Below, one piece after another: positions 1-11,354 of a DNA stretch of 64,000 bases. Below the pieces are notes generated by a model, which was not told the DNA's origin, did no database searches, and worked only from the letters and a program-made list of their open reading frames with translations. A program made the position numbers and the translations under genes. The stretch spans positions 62,001 to 126,000 of the forward strand of contig JASANE010004971.1 in NCBI GenBank assembly GCA_030248225.1, given 5' to 3'. The first letter of the stretch is position 1. Each line of letters opens with the position of its first letter. This DNA comes from Trileptium ribeirensis. Taxonomy: Eukaryota; Nematoda; Enoplea; Enoplida; Thoracostomopsidae.

Positions 1-1
1 G

Positions 2-2827
2 TTCTACTACTGGAAAGGTATGTCTGAACACGTACAACAATGGATCAGGCGATGCACTCTATGCCAGTCCGCGAAGGACCCAATTTCTCGGATAACCACC
101 GGATTGGGTAGGGCTCCGTTGGCAAATCAACCAATGTACCGTGTATTTGTGGACATACTGGATATTCAAGTTAGGTCGCAGGCAGGCAATCGCTATGTTA
201 TTGCATTCATAGACCAGTTTACAAAATTTGCAATAGCAGTGCCAATAAGGCACCAGGACGCTCACACTGCTGCCCACATATTCCTATATGAGGTAGTAAA
301 TAGATACCGAGCTCCCAGGGAGCTCTATTCTGACAGGGGAGGCGCCTTTACAGCGCACATGTTTGAAGAACTGTGCCAAGAAATGCAGATATTTCGGCAC
401 ATGAGTCTAGCTTATCACCCCCAGGCAAACGGCGAAATTGAAAGATTCAATAGGACACTACTATACTTGTTACGAGTAAGTGTACCACAGGAAGACCACC
501 ACTCATGGGATGTATCCCTACCATTTTGCATAATGGCCTACAACTCCTCGGTACACACAGCGACAAAATACCCACCATTCCTGCTAATGCATGGCTTTTA
601 CCCTAGGCTACCCGGAGAGTATGACACGCACAGTGCAGCCACTTGATACACAGGGGCACACTCCTATAAGGCCAACGCGCAGCGCTGGATGGCTTCTATT
701 AGGGAGCGTGCATATCAGTCAATGAAAGCCGCCCAAGAACTAAATCGATTAAGATATGATAGACGGACTCGCGAACCCCGCTATCACACAGGAGAATTAG
801 TTTGGGTTTATAGGCACGATACCACGCCAGGAACATATAGGAAGCTCACGCCTCGGTGGTGTGGACCATACAAAATATTAGGTATCACCCCGCCATGCAT
901 GCGCGTACGAATGCATTCTAATCCAGAAGGCATGGCCCATGTCATACATATAAATAGAACTAAGCCATGTTGTAGGGCACTAGATCCGGTACCCAACGTG
1001 GGAGATTGGTTAGTCCAGGTACACGCTTCCGTGCTAGAGCGAGGTCTAACTGAGGCAACCCAGCGCATTATCGCTGATAGGGATTTCGTCACCGAGATAG
1101 AGCCGGTAGACGAGGTAGCAGTCCGCGCTGTAAGAACAGCAGTCAGTGATAGTTCTGATACGGAAAGTATAGAAATGGGTGACCCTAACGACCCTAATTT
1201 ATATCGTCGGACCTATGCTGAGATTGAGGCCGAGCAAGCTGCAATGGAACACATTGAGTATCGGACGGACGACTACGAACCTCAAAATCCAAGGACGGTT
1301 AGGAACCAGATTCCCCTGACTGATCCGGATAGGGAAATTGAACCTACCTGGCCACCAATAGCACAAGAGCAAGTTACAAGTCAGGAGGCCTTCTCATACA
1401 TACCAAAACCTGGTAGCCGAGATACGCAGGTAGAATATGGGCAACATACAGTACCAGTGACCACAATGGAAAGAATAGTGGCTACCAGTGAGGAAGTTCC
1501 ATTTGGCGTACCTACGGTAGGTGTTGGAATACTCGAGGGACAACATTTCTACCCAGCGGACATCACGCTATCTACCACGCCACGCGGAGCTTCAGGCGGA
1601 ATCGTCGTACCGGGACCATACACTTCAGGGGATCTACGCTACGCAATCATGCTCGCCGCGCAGGATCACCCATTATTTCAATCACGACCAGCTGAACATA
1701 TCATGGCATCGCGACTACGGGTACCGATGGAAATGTCCACTCAAACCATAGGAGACTATACAACAATGCGCCCTTATAGTGCTCCACCAGCAGCCGCTGA
1801 CAGGCCTATGTCTCCTCATCAGTGGGTCTTTCGCGAGGCACCCATGACTCAGCCACCTCTAGGGTCACCAATGTCCAGTTACTTGTCGGAGACCTCCGGA
1901 GAGGGCACGACAGTAGACGTAAGAGCAGCTGAAGCAGACGACGAGTTAACTAGCCAAACCTCACAGGAACCGTCCTCTGCTGAACGACGCGCTCAGGCAG
2001 GACAGGAAACATCCAGCACCAGTTCTAGGACCCCTACCACGCAACCGGGAGCATCTGACTCATTTAGTGAATTCACACTTGCACGTTCAAGCAGCGAAAC
2101 ACCAGCACCTCGGAGAGGAACTGGGCGAGCAGTGACACTAAGCACCCCTCCTCGCACCCGAGCACCGCAGAGCGAGCAACGGAGCACGCGAGCACCGCCA
2201 GAAGAGCGGGGAAAAGGCCTTGTCGGACGGGCCACCCAACGAAAACAAATAGCGTCGGCTCGAGGTGGTTCAACTATCCAGTTTACAAGCACCGAACAAC
2301 CAGGGCCATCCACAGTGACCATCAGCGAAGTGATACGCACCACGGCTACTACCACCTCCTCAGGAATAATACGACTCAGTACCGCCCACGCAACGGCCCC
2401 AACCAGGCACCTTTTGTATCGACAGGCTAGAGACCGGGTCTTTAGGCCGTATGGCGCAGCATCGGACGAGGAAGTAGAGGACGCCTTACGCAGGCCTAGA
2501 CGCGTAACTTTTCAGGAACCAGAGACAACCACTGCCGATGCTGCCGGAACATCAACCAAACTAGCTTCTGTCACACGCGCACAATCCACTAGTGTCACCA
2601 CCTCAATGACTAGCGCGCCAATACTGACCCCAAGACCACTTTTGATGGGCGAACGCTCTCCAGGGGGAACTATCCCACCAACCGCTACTCCTCTAGCCAG
2701 GAATTGCACCCCGCCGCTTGGCGACAGCGCGTACCTCGACCGCCACCCTATGAGGAATCCGAGTCTGACGAGTCAGACCCGCAGGTGGACTAAACTACCC
2801 GACATAACGGCACGTACCCCGAGGTAG
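2..2827 (+). pseudogene. Gypsy integrase with long Ser/Thr/Pro-rich C-terminal tail, interrupted by one in-frame TGA
   Basis: The frame is open from base 2, so the gene starts before the window. The beginning reads as the end of an HHCC zinc finger (CTLC). The DDE core follows: first Asp in VDIL near base 150, second Asp in YSDRGGAF near 330, and Glu in YHPQANGEIERFN near 415-450. A single TGA at 644-646 breaks the frame; the same frame resumes immediately and carries a GPY/F-like module (PRWCGPYKIL, then HVIHINRTKPC) near 860-980. After that about 600 residues run to 2,827. They are acidic at first, then rich in Ser, Thr, Pro and Arg, and match no domain I know. This tail is far longer than a usual Gypsy integrase C-terminus. 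The TGA could derive from CGA by one C-to-T change. Integrase is sure; the function of the tail is unknown. Confidence 0.88.
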
Positions 2828-2907
2828 AACCCAAAATCCCACAAAACCCAGAACAAGGGTGAAAGTTAAGGCAGACCTAATTTTCATCCATACTATGTAA
2901 ACTTACC

Positions 2908-2926
2908 AGAGTTTCCTTCATTTCAG
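2908..2926 (+). promoter_or_regulatory. 3' splice acceptor directly before the first SGNH-like ORF
   Basis: A pyrimidine-rich run ends in TTTCAG, and the ATG of the downstream ORF is the next base. It has the form of a spliced subgenomic mRNA acceptor. The matching donor would lie upstream, probably outside the window. The second copy has the same arrangement at 4,358-4,370, which argues against chance. Confidence 0.55.
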
Positions 2927-4177
2927 ATGCGCCGCAGCTACAGCCAAAACGATCTCCATGCGCCCCGACTCCCGCAAGGCGTACTACACGAGCCTGGGGT
3001 GTGTGATGGACACCGCTACCCGGCCGTTCCCCGAAGCCGCATGAGCAGCTCACGCTTCTGGGATGCGGTCGAGGTCAAGCGATCCAACCAAATCACGTTG
3101 GCCAACGAACATTTTCTTCATGGTGGCTTTAAACACAATGGCCGCCAGCTCGGCAGCGCCACCGAGCATTTTTACATCACGATTTTGGACTTATTGGGCT
3201 TCGTCACGGTGATCGCCCACATGCTAGACCAGCGGATGTCGCCGACGGAGGTCAAATTACACAGCATAGCCCTCCTCCGCACGCTGCCAGCCAACACTCG
3301 ACGGTGGCTCCGGTCGTACCAGCTCCACGTCATGCGCCCAATTCTCCTGGCGAAATTCCAGGACCTCGAATACTTGGATGACCTGTACGATTCGGGCCAC
3401 AAGCCGCTCCTCAACGACACCTTCGACAACTCCTGGGGCACAGGTGTCCACCGGAGCGAGTGCGGGGCCGACCAACCGGCATACCACAGCGTGCTGGGAC
3501 ATTTACTATGCGACATCCGGTCGTTCCACCGCGACCGTTTCGTACGGTGGCCGCGGACCATCATTGTCGACGACGAGCGTGCCTTGCCACTATTAGACGT
3601 GGCCGACGACTACACCCGCATCACGTTCGTACGGCCCGGATTCAACATGATTTCGTTGATCCATTGGGCGAACGCGTTCCTAACGCCACAAACGGACTGC
3701 GTCGTCATCATCGGCGGCTACCGAGACGTTTGGCATTTACCAAACAAGGCGTTCTCGCCCGCCACGTACCTCAAACGGATCAAGCGCCACCTCATGGTGC
3801 TCGAGCAACGTCTCCGGGCAGACTCGGCCGTTGTTATCACCGGACCGGCGCCACACTGGGACGATTTCCGAGTCGACAGTACGGCATGGTTCGACGAACT
3901 AACCGAGCGGAGGACGCGGATGGTGGACGGGCACCAGAAGCTCATGAGCGTCATCATGCCAAAATGGCCCGCGGCGCTGAAAGGGATTGAGGCCTGGGAC
4001 GCAGTTGGTCCGTTTAATCAAGGCGAAGAACGCCAACGATGGCCCGAACCAGTGGTCTCGCCGCCGTTCTGGCCACAACTGTGCGACTGGACCGAAGAAA
4101 TAATCCGGCGCACTGATATGTTTTGGCGCATGGGCGAGGCCCACTTATATAACCGAGCTGAGGCCTGGCAGGAATAA
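2927..4177 (+). CDS. SGNH/GDSL-hydrolase-like accessory protein, copy A (intact, 416 aa)
   Basis: An intact 416-codon ORF downstream of integrase. Residues 80-170 look helical and carry the conserved MRPILLAKF. Residues 205-350 have the layout of an SGNH fold: a hydrophobic strand TIIVDDERA (211-219) at block I, RPGFN (236-240) at block II, CVVIIGGYRDV (258-268) at block III, and a later strand ending GPAPHW (306-311). The nucleophile Ser of block I (GDS) is replaced by Asp, block III has GxRD rather than GxND, and no DxxH is obvious. If the fold call is right, the protein is probably not a classic esterase. SGNH-like domains are known in some retroelements, for example the esterase ORF1 of CR1/L2 LINEs. 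The start is the ATG right after a splice acceptor; an internal ATG at about 3,041 is an alternative. Base composition is GC-richer than the integrase. Fold assignment is inference; the ORF itself is sure. Confidence 0.6.
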   Translation: MRRSYSQNDLHAPRLPQGVLHEPGVCDGHRYPAVPRSRMSSSRFWDAVEVKRSNQITLANEHFLHGGFKHNGRQLGSATEHFYITILDLLGFVTVIAHMLDQRMSPTEVKLHSIALLRTLPANTRRWLRSYQLHVMRPILLAKFQDLEYLDDLYDSGHKPLLNDTFDNSWGTGVHRSECGADQPAYHSVLGHLLCDIRSFHRDRFVRWPRTIIVDDERALPLLDVADDYTRITFVRPGFNMISLIHWANAFLTPQTDCVVIIGGYRDVWHLPNKAFSPATYLKRIKRHLMVLEQRLRADSAVVITGPAPHWDDFRVDSTAWFDELTERRTRMVDGHQKLMSVIMPKWPAALKGIEAWDAVGPFNQGEERQRWPEPVVSPPFWPQLCDWTEEIIRRTDMFWRMGEAHLYNRAEAWQE

Positions 4178-4357
4178 GGCCGTACTAACAGAAAACAAAA
4201 AGGGGGGACGAATTGACCATTTGCAAGGGGTAAGAGGAACGCACAACGTAGCAGGTACGAGCCAGCGCGTAGGTACAGTAGAGTAGAAAAGTTAACCAGC
4301 GAGCGACCAGCGAAGGAGAGCGACCCTACGCAACAACAACCCGAATATTTATTTGAG
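4178..4357 (+). other. Non-coding spacer between the two SGNH-like genes
   Basis: It holds a purine run with a G6 tract (about 4,190-4,206), purine-rich text and the motif CAACAACAACCCGAA. The region after copy B (5,640-5,840) contains similar short blocks (GTAAGAGGA; AACAACCCGAA), so the duplication probably included flanking untranslated sequence. No ORF is seen. Confidence 0.4.
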
Positions 4358-4370
4358 TTTATTCTTGCAG
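4358..4370 (+). promoter_or_regulatory. 3' splice acceptor directly before the second SGNH-like ORF
   Basis: TTTATTCTTGCAG immediately precedes ATG at 4,371, as in copy A. The repeated acceptor-ATG layout suggests that each copy is expressed from its own spliced RNA. Confidence 0.5.
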
Positions 4371-5625
4371 ATGGCCAGTACCTCGCAACCGCGACGCAGC
4401 GACGAAGCCGAGCAGACTCGGAGGCGATTCAGCGGACGCGTATCGGTGAGTGGGCCATTCGCCAGAATCAACCTGGTTCCAGCTTCCAGCAATCCCGACC
4501 TACCTCGTGGACTTCACCAAGCCATACGTGGCATTCTTATCCCACGGTACTGAATGGCCGGAGCTGTCGAACATGCACGAGGCACCAACCCCATTCGCGC
4601 ACGACGGCAACACCTTGTCGACCGTCGAGAAACACTATCAAGTGCAGGTGCTCTCATTGCTGGAACTAACCGACGCCGTCCGGGAACTGTTACTCATGAC
4701 CGGCACCCCGCTGCAACTCAAAACGCGAGCTCGAGAGCTCAAGAACGAGCTCATCGACGGTGTCACCCAGGCCCGTCTCAAGCCGCTTCTCGAGCACATA
4801 ATGCGGCCAATCCTGCTCAGTAAGTTCGCCATACCGGAATATGCGCGAATTCTACGACTTACTGACGACCAGCAGCTATTAGATTCCACTACGGACACTT
4901 TCTGGGGTGTCGGGCGCACCAATCAACAGCTGCAGTAGCACGAGACCCCGACGCGCTGTCACAACGTCATGGGCAGATTACTTGAGGAAGTCCGGGATTA
5001 CCGTGCTACCGGTCGGGCTCGTTGGCCCAAAACAATCATAGTAGGTGACGCCCTGGCGTTGCCAATATTAGAAATGGCCACAGAAAACAAGTGGATCGTC
5101 AACAGATGGCCAGGATCCACAATGGTACGGTTGCTGCAGCTGGACAACGCGATCCTAACCTCGCAAACCAGCTGCATCGTTATGCTTGGCCGGTTCCAAT
5201 ACATCTATCGCAAGGCACCAATGGAGCAGCTCCACGCGTCCTTGCCGAACGCCGCCTTTCGCAAGTACAAGCGGCACCTGGGTGTACTTTCTCGCCGAGT
5301 TGTACCTACCACCGCCATCGTTATAGCGCCACCGGCACCCCGATGGGCTGCCACTAACCAGGACGCTTTGTCGTGGACGGCCGAGCTAAAACAATTGATG
5401 GCTAACCACCGACGGCAGCACGACACCTTCCACAACGTTTATACGCCCTCCTGGCCGGTTGCGTTCCACAGTGCAGACGCATGGGAACGGGACGAGCCAC
5501 ATATGGAATGGCAAGAAAGACCACAGTTTGACGAGCCGATGGCGTCGCAGTATTGCCGGCGGAACTTGCATGAGTGGGTGAGCCGTTTAGTTAGGGACGC
5601 CGAGCTAAGGCGCTTAACGCATTGA
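4371..5625 (+). pseudogene. SGNH/GDSL-hydrolase-like accessory protein, copy B (frame change and one in-frame TAG)
   Basis: A diverged paralogue of copy A. Shared landmarks are the MRPILLSKF helix, RWPKTIIVGDALALPIL (block I, keeping Gly-Asp but with Ala where the catalytic Ser is expected), RWPGSTM (block II), CIVMLGR (block III, with the Asn/Asp lost) and IAPPAPRW. The reading begins at ATG 4,371 (MASTSQ...), but the homologous part lies in another frame from about 4,480. A small GT-AG interval (4,446-4,482, 37 nt) would account for this; a plain frameshift is the simpler explanation. A TAG at 4,936-4,938 interrupts the frame once, and homology continues straight across it to 5,625. CAG-to-TAG is a plausible origin. 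Paralogy with A is clear by eye; function is unknown. Confidence 0.6.
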
Positions 5626-7950
5626 GGGCTACGCTAAACGCACGAAAGTAAAGCGAGGAACACACTGTAAGAGGACAGGTTAATGCGGGGGCTAAACGAA
5701 AATTATGAAGGAACCCCAACTAAATCTAGTGGCAGCGAGAGGTAGCGAAAGCGCGCGGACCAGAGCGATGCAAAATTTCTTAGGAAGCGCTGCTAGTATA
5801 AAACAACCCGAACCAAGTTTACCTAGTATCGAAACTCAGGAAAAATGAAATCAAATTTTTCTTTCTACCAAAGCTACAGATCTAAGGAAACTTTGGAAAA
5901 TAGTTATGATTTTACTGGGAGCTCCTGGGTCAGGCACCCTGGCAGTCTGGACCCTTTCCTGGGAGTGACCAAACCCAACCAAATTTTTGGAGGTACGTGC
6001 CAGTGTGTATATTACATATAATAATGAATTGTTATTGTATTATATATAAAGGGATAGTCATAAAATGATTTTAGATGACTAGATGCAGGGAACTAAAATT
6101 TTACATGATCTAAACCATTTTAACGATTTAGCCCATAAGGGAAAACTTCGAAAATTTCCGGAAAATAAGGGAGAAGGAGCGACGTTTTTCACGGTCTCTT
6201 GCGTACACAGGGATATCCGATAACACCAAGTCGCCCTTCTGCCCTGAAATTTATAACCTTTTACTGAAACTTATCAAATTTTACTAAAATTTGTCGAAAA
6301 TTTACCAAAATGTACCAAATTTTACCAAATTCTCCGCAAATTTTCTCAAATTTTCATGCATATTTTTAAAACCTTTGGAAATATTACGTGAATTTCATAA
6401 CAATCTCTGAACTTTTCAAGCTAAATCAAGTAACGGGCTGTACATCTACGGATTTAACGGTGAAATTTTACACAAACTCATCTTTCCATTTGATTTACAC
6501 TCTTGGAGTCTAATAAATCCAAAAAATTTTAAGAGATGTACCAGCCCAATTTTGTGAAAATGATAAAACGCGCGAAACGTAGCAAATTTCGTAGGGAACA
6601 AGGGAAACGGACGACCGGATACCGGCGGAGTGTGGCCTCTATATTAATTGATAACTATGTAGTATTACAGTTGTTGTAAAAATAAATAATCGTATCCATC
6701 TATGTTGTACTTGTAAGGTCACACTCCACCACCCGACGGTTCACGGGATGATTTTGGCACCAAATATGAAAGAAAGGATCACTATTAGGGGTGTCCGGTC
6801 GATCCTCGGGCAATAAATTGATGCCGTATTGTGTGTATACAACGTTCGTGCATTACATTAGTTATATATATATTTTATTGTATTTGGTGCGTACAACGGG
6901 TGTGCGTTCGGCGAGGCCGGGGACCAACGGATGTTTCAGGGATTTTTGGTATTATACGTAAACTGATCGCCCTGGGCCGATCCCAGCGCACACGCCGAGC
7001 GGTTATCAGTATTCGTTGGTGTAGGCCATGCCTATGGTTCATATAATATGTATTTTGGATAGGGACGCCTTCAGAATTTCACCTGCACAGGCCGGTCACG
7101 CTTAAGAGCTCAAATTGTCGGTCCTGGAGAACTAAATCGCGGATACAGATTTTCTAAGACACTATTCTAGGGTGCGACAAAAAATTTAATTTTTGGGTTT
7201 CCGACAAATTTTAGGGGAACCCGGGTGACTAACCCGTTTTAACAATTCCTCTGGGGTGTTAAATCATCCCGGCGGGTCTAAAAATTCGGATCCCCTAAAT
7301 ACTTACGGACCCCCAAACGGGCGCTTAAGCCTCCAATTTTCTAAGCCTAAAGGGACACCCAAAATAATCTCAACTCCACGATTTTTGGAGCCCGGGACAC
7401 TTATTGGGTCCCACCCTAACCGTTTAGCTGAAAACCGGGGCTGCCCACCCCAACGGGTCCGCTCAGGATCCCCTTAACTTAAAGAAGGCACTAAAATTTC
7501 CTATTTCGGGCGCCTAAATCGGCCTCTAACAGGCCTCCTATAAGAGAAATATTAAATATTAAATTTTCATCAGTAGCCGGCCTGCCAGGGCATGATTCGG
7601 GTCCTGCCCCCGGCCGCCTACTGTTTTTCGTTCTCGAGATATGGGCAAAAATGTGCCGATATCCCTATGAGCAAACGGCACTCTGAGCGCCGTTATATTT
7701 TGCTTTTAAAATTTTCTCGCCCCGACCAGGGCGAGGTTTAGTTGTTTATGGGCCGACTTGGCACGTCTCGGCCACTGCCCACAGCAAACGCAGCTTCGGC
7801 CCTGTTGTTGTCGCAGCCAGTGTCGGCTTCTATAATTATGTTGGTCGTGCATCGATTATTGTAGTTAGTTATATGCTCGCTTATGTGCTATACATATTTT
7901 CTTGTAGACGGCTTGTATTTATTTTGAAAGTTTCTTTGCTGAAGTTTACC
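5626..7950. other. Non-coding region after the Gypsy element, LTR-like and low-complexity
   Basis: A TATA-like AGTATAAAAC lies near 5,795. The stretch 6,245-6,360 is a degenerate short repeat of the type AAATTTTACCAAA. A possible polyadenylation signal (AATAAATAAT) is near 6,681. From 7,180 to 7,560 short C/G blocks such as ACCCGGGT and CCCCTAAA recur. Near 7,575-7,625 GCCGGCCTGCC and its approximate complement can pair. The 3' LTR of the element probably lies in the first part, but its ends are not defined. The short ORFs at 6,831-7,046 and 7,256-7,477 show no recognisable product. Confidence 0.4.
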
Positions 7951-8760
7951 GATGTCCGGGACGTATAAGGAAGGGCGGGCAGAATGTGCAAAAAGGGGGG
8001 ATATGGTTTCGTATAAAAGCAGATGGCCCGTTTCAAAAATGGGACCAGTCGAGACCTTGTCTTTTGAAATTCGATCGGTTTTGGCGGTTGTCGCCAAGTT
8101 TTGCGTTTTTTCTTTTATTTCGTTTTTGGCTTTTCTCTTCGCCCGGGTGGGCTCTTCGGCATGCAGACGTGCGGAAGAGGCCCGCCCGGGGTTTTCTGAT
8201 GCTTTTGAATTTCTGCTCGAGCTTAGGATCAGGGCAGCCCTTGCGGGTGCTGGGGTGTCCGTTGGATACCTCGCGCCCCCGCAAGTGCTGCGCCCGCGCT
8301 GGGAAGTGGGTTAAGTGTGGGACAAAGTGTGGTCAAAATTGCGTTTAAATTGCAGAAAATTTGGGAATGTCCTTCCGAACTCGACTGGTTCCCCGCCCAC
8401 TGGGTAGAGTCCGGTGTGGACGCCCAGTGGGTGTAACGTTTCACAGTGTCCAGTTTTTGTATTTAGTTGGCGGCAAAGTTTTCGGTTGCTAGTAATAATG
8501 ATTTAGAGTCTGCACGTTTTAAAAAATTTTTACTGGTGAGACAGCGCGATCTGAACAAAATTTGGGCATCGAAAATCTGGAGAATCGCGGCTCGGGTGGA
8601 CTTTTCCATAGCGGACGCGTGGAAGAGGCCCGCCCGAGGCATCTCGCAGTTTTTAGAATGTTCTCGCGTAGGCCTAAGCACTAAAGGGCAGCCCTTGTGG
8701 GTGCTGTGGTGTCAAACGGATGATCCGCGCTCCCACAAGTGCTGGGCCGCGCCTTATTAG
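7950..8760 (+). repeat. Direct duplication of a hairpin-rich block (two diverged copies)
   Basis: Two blocks of about 200-300 bp, near 8,135-8,305 and 8,590-8,757, share the order GGAAGAGGCCCGCCCG, then GGGCAGCCCTTG(T/C)GGGTGCTG, then a later CCC(C/A)CAAGTGCTG. In each copy the GCCCTTGCGGGTGCTG part can pair with the CCCGCAAGTGCTG part, giving a stem-loop. Spacing between copies is about 440-450 bp. Short ORFs here are overlapping shadows. It could be part of an LTR or a non-autonomous element; the family was not recognised. Confidence 0.5.
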
Positions 8761-11350
8761 TTAAGTCGAGCAGATTCGAGTAAAAGAAATTTCATAGGAA
8801 AATTTCAAAGATGCGTCCGACGGAGGAAATTGTGGGGAGGGGCAGTCAGAGATACATTTAAGCATGTTTTCAACGAGGAGCACAATAAAGCTTAAGGTTC
8901 AGATAGTAAAATTTTGGGTAGAGGGTTCCGCGTTTCTAAAAAAGCCCTAGCGGGCTCATCGGACATCATTTCGCCATCCAAATTTGGGCCGACACTTACT
9001 AAAAGACAGTAGCTCTTAAATCAGCTTAGGGAACGGCTGAGCCAAGAACGGTACCCGTGTTCTAGCAAACTTCGTTCCTGAGGGCAAACGATTTTCCTGG
9101 GGTGCGAGGAAATCTTCTTCAATCATAACCTAGGTAGCGTTGGGAAGTGCGTTGTAATAACATTGTAATATCGATGCTTACAAAAATTTCATTGTATGTT
9201 GAAATATTATGTTGTCAAAAGAGGGAGCGCCCCAAAATAAATATCTGACGTGTGCATTTTTCATAGGCGAAATCGATAAGGAACCCCATTTTAGGAAACT
9301 CTAATTATTTCCTTTTTATCTTTGGAATACCTAGAAACCCTTCCTACGATAAGCAAAGAGCAACTCAAATTTCCGTTCCCAGTCCTTGCTTGCATATCAC
9401 TTCCCCTTAACTTCCAGTTACTAACACCTTCTCCTCGCCACACCATGCTCGCTTACTAGATAAAGGGCTCGTGCTTCGTTCGACTACAGCTCGATCTCAG
9501 CCACCCCTTCGCCAAACCAGTGACACCGCCGCGATTTGTTCGTCCCGGTCTCAACACCCCAACCAGTCCTGTCAGTGCTCGCACCCCTGCCAGCCCGGTT
9601 AGCAGTTCGCACACTTGTTTATCCCCGCCTTAAATCGTTAGTCGGTGTGGAGGAATGGCCCATCCTGTAGGTTAGGGCAGGGTATCTCATGCCCGCGAAC
9701 CAGGAGATTTTCCCAAGACCCCGGATTCTAGCCCAATAGTGGAACTTGGGGGAATAACGGGTCAGCCTCATTACCTGTGAGCAGGCTTAGGGGATGACCC
9801 TCCCTCAGGGGGACCTCCATACCTCTAAACACGTGGGCCATTATAGGGGCCAGGCGAAACACCCTGGTAAACCCGCCGGCGGCCTACTAAGCTAAGCGGT
9901 TCCCATCGGTCAGACTAGGGTCCACCGGGGAATCGTGTAAGCCGGGGTTGTCCGGGCACCACGGTGAACAGCCAGAGTGGTGCAGCTGGGATCCCTTAGG
10001 GCCAGAACTGGTCCTAGTACATATTATATGTCTTTATACATTGCCTAGAAACTAGCTTTGAACCAAGTATGAGTCATCAAAGCGGTTGTGTGTACTGAAC
10101 CACATGTGGGGTAACATATATATTATACCATCTGTCACCCCACTTCCCCCACCACTGTGTGGGGGGGGGCAAAACGCCCATTTTCTATCTACTGCTGTGC
10201 AATTGGTTGCAAAGATTTATAGCCTCTAAGAGCGAAGAATAAACGGAGCACTTTAAATTACGATAAAAATTTTATCGTACCCAAAATTTTATAGTTGCTA
10301 GCAATGTATGGACGAATTAGTTTTTAATAAATTGAAAAAGTCAGATGTCACCATCTTTTAAACGTTGATTAAAAGACAGAAATTGCTGATTCGTGTATAG
10401 TTGTCACTGGAATTATTCACCGCTGATATATATATTATCAAATATATTTTAAAAACATTATACATTACTCTGAATATGTCTACCGTTGTATTTTTTATTT
10501 AGTGAGCATGCATTGGTATCTGCAATGGTCAAGACCATATTTACGTTTTTTAGTGCATGGATTTCTTCGTGAATGATGTATTTCGACGTTAACAGATTAT
10601 TTTAATTATTTTATCCGATAAATATTTATATATACTATCCTATGAAAATATAAAAGCTGTCGTGTAGATAAAAGCGTTCTTGTACAACATTGTACTAACA
10701 TAAATTTCATCTATACGACTCACGAAACAGTAGGACGAAGTGTAGCTAGATTCATTTTAATTCATAACGTCAAATAATATAAATCGTTGAGACGCCATTT
10801 TAAATCACAAAATGTTTGACATATAGCACAAACTATAATAGATATAAAAGCGAAAGTTTGTCATTCCAATCAGCGCACTACAAAAACATTTAATTTGGCA
10901 GGCGTACCATGATACCTAGCAGGTATACTTTTATAAATGAGCAAATCCAGTACGTATATACTGCAACGGCTCCGAGATAGATTCTATAGTTGCGTTAGGT
11001 GGATATATATATCATGACATTAGCTTATGCTTACTCTATCGATAGCTGCTCGGATCCTACGCTTAATGCCGATAGAGTCATTGTGACCAAATCTTGTTAA
11101 TTTAAATTTAACCAAAAGGTTCATTAATCATAAAATTCAGTGAAATTTTGAAGTTTAAAGAAAGCTTTTTTAAGATTTAAAAATTTACAGGGATTACTGA
11201 AAGCAATTGTACATTTCACTCTACACCAGTAATACTATCACCGACTCCTGACGATACTATAATGATGATAATGTATGGCGATAGTATATCAGGGACTCTT
11301 GTGCATATTAAATGAAATAGTGAGTGAAAAGGGCGGCGCGAAGAATTCAT
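8761..11350. other. Non-coding DNA with a GC-richer block (9,400-10,020)
   Basis: No ORF of note. The 9,400-10,020 block is markedly GC-richer than its surroundings and resembles an untranslated leader of a retroelement, but no family is recognised. A G9-G10 run follows at about 10,159-10,168 (GTGTGGGGGGGGGGC). From 10,180 onward the DNA is AT-rich without visible features. Confidence 0.35.
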
Positions 11351-11354
11351 ACTA

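Larger units (their letters stand above)
1..5640 (+). mobile_element. Gypsy-type LTR retrotransposon, 3' half, with duplicated SGNH-like accessory genes
   Basis: The segment enters the window inside the integrase of a Ty3/Gypsy pol gene and continues through a long integrase tail and two tandem accessory ORFs. Gag, protease, RT and the 5' LTR would lie before base 1. The 3' LTR could not be delimited because its partner is missing. A TATA-like stretch near 5,796-5,804 and a polypurine run near 4,190-4,206 are visible. Two ORFs downstream of integrase occupy the position where errantivirus-like elements carry env, but their sequence does not look like a fusion glycoprotein: no signal peptide, no furin-like site and no membrane anchor is seen. 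Element identity rests on the integrase, which is clear; its right boundary is an estimate. Confidence 0.8.

Noticed and set aside
1993..2709. Minus-strand ORFs across the integrase tail
   Set aside because: Shadows of a long open plus-strand frame.
3460..3990. 176-codon plus ORF inside SGNH-like copy A
   Set aside because: Out-of-frame shadow in GC-rich DNA, strongly Arg/Pro/His-biased, not kept open in copy B.
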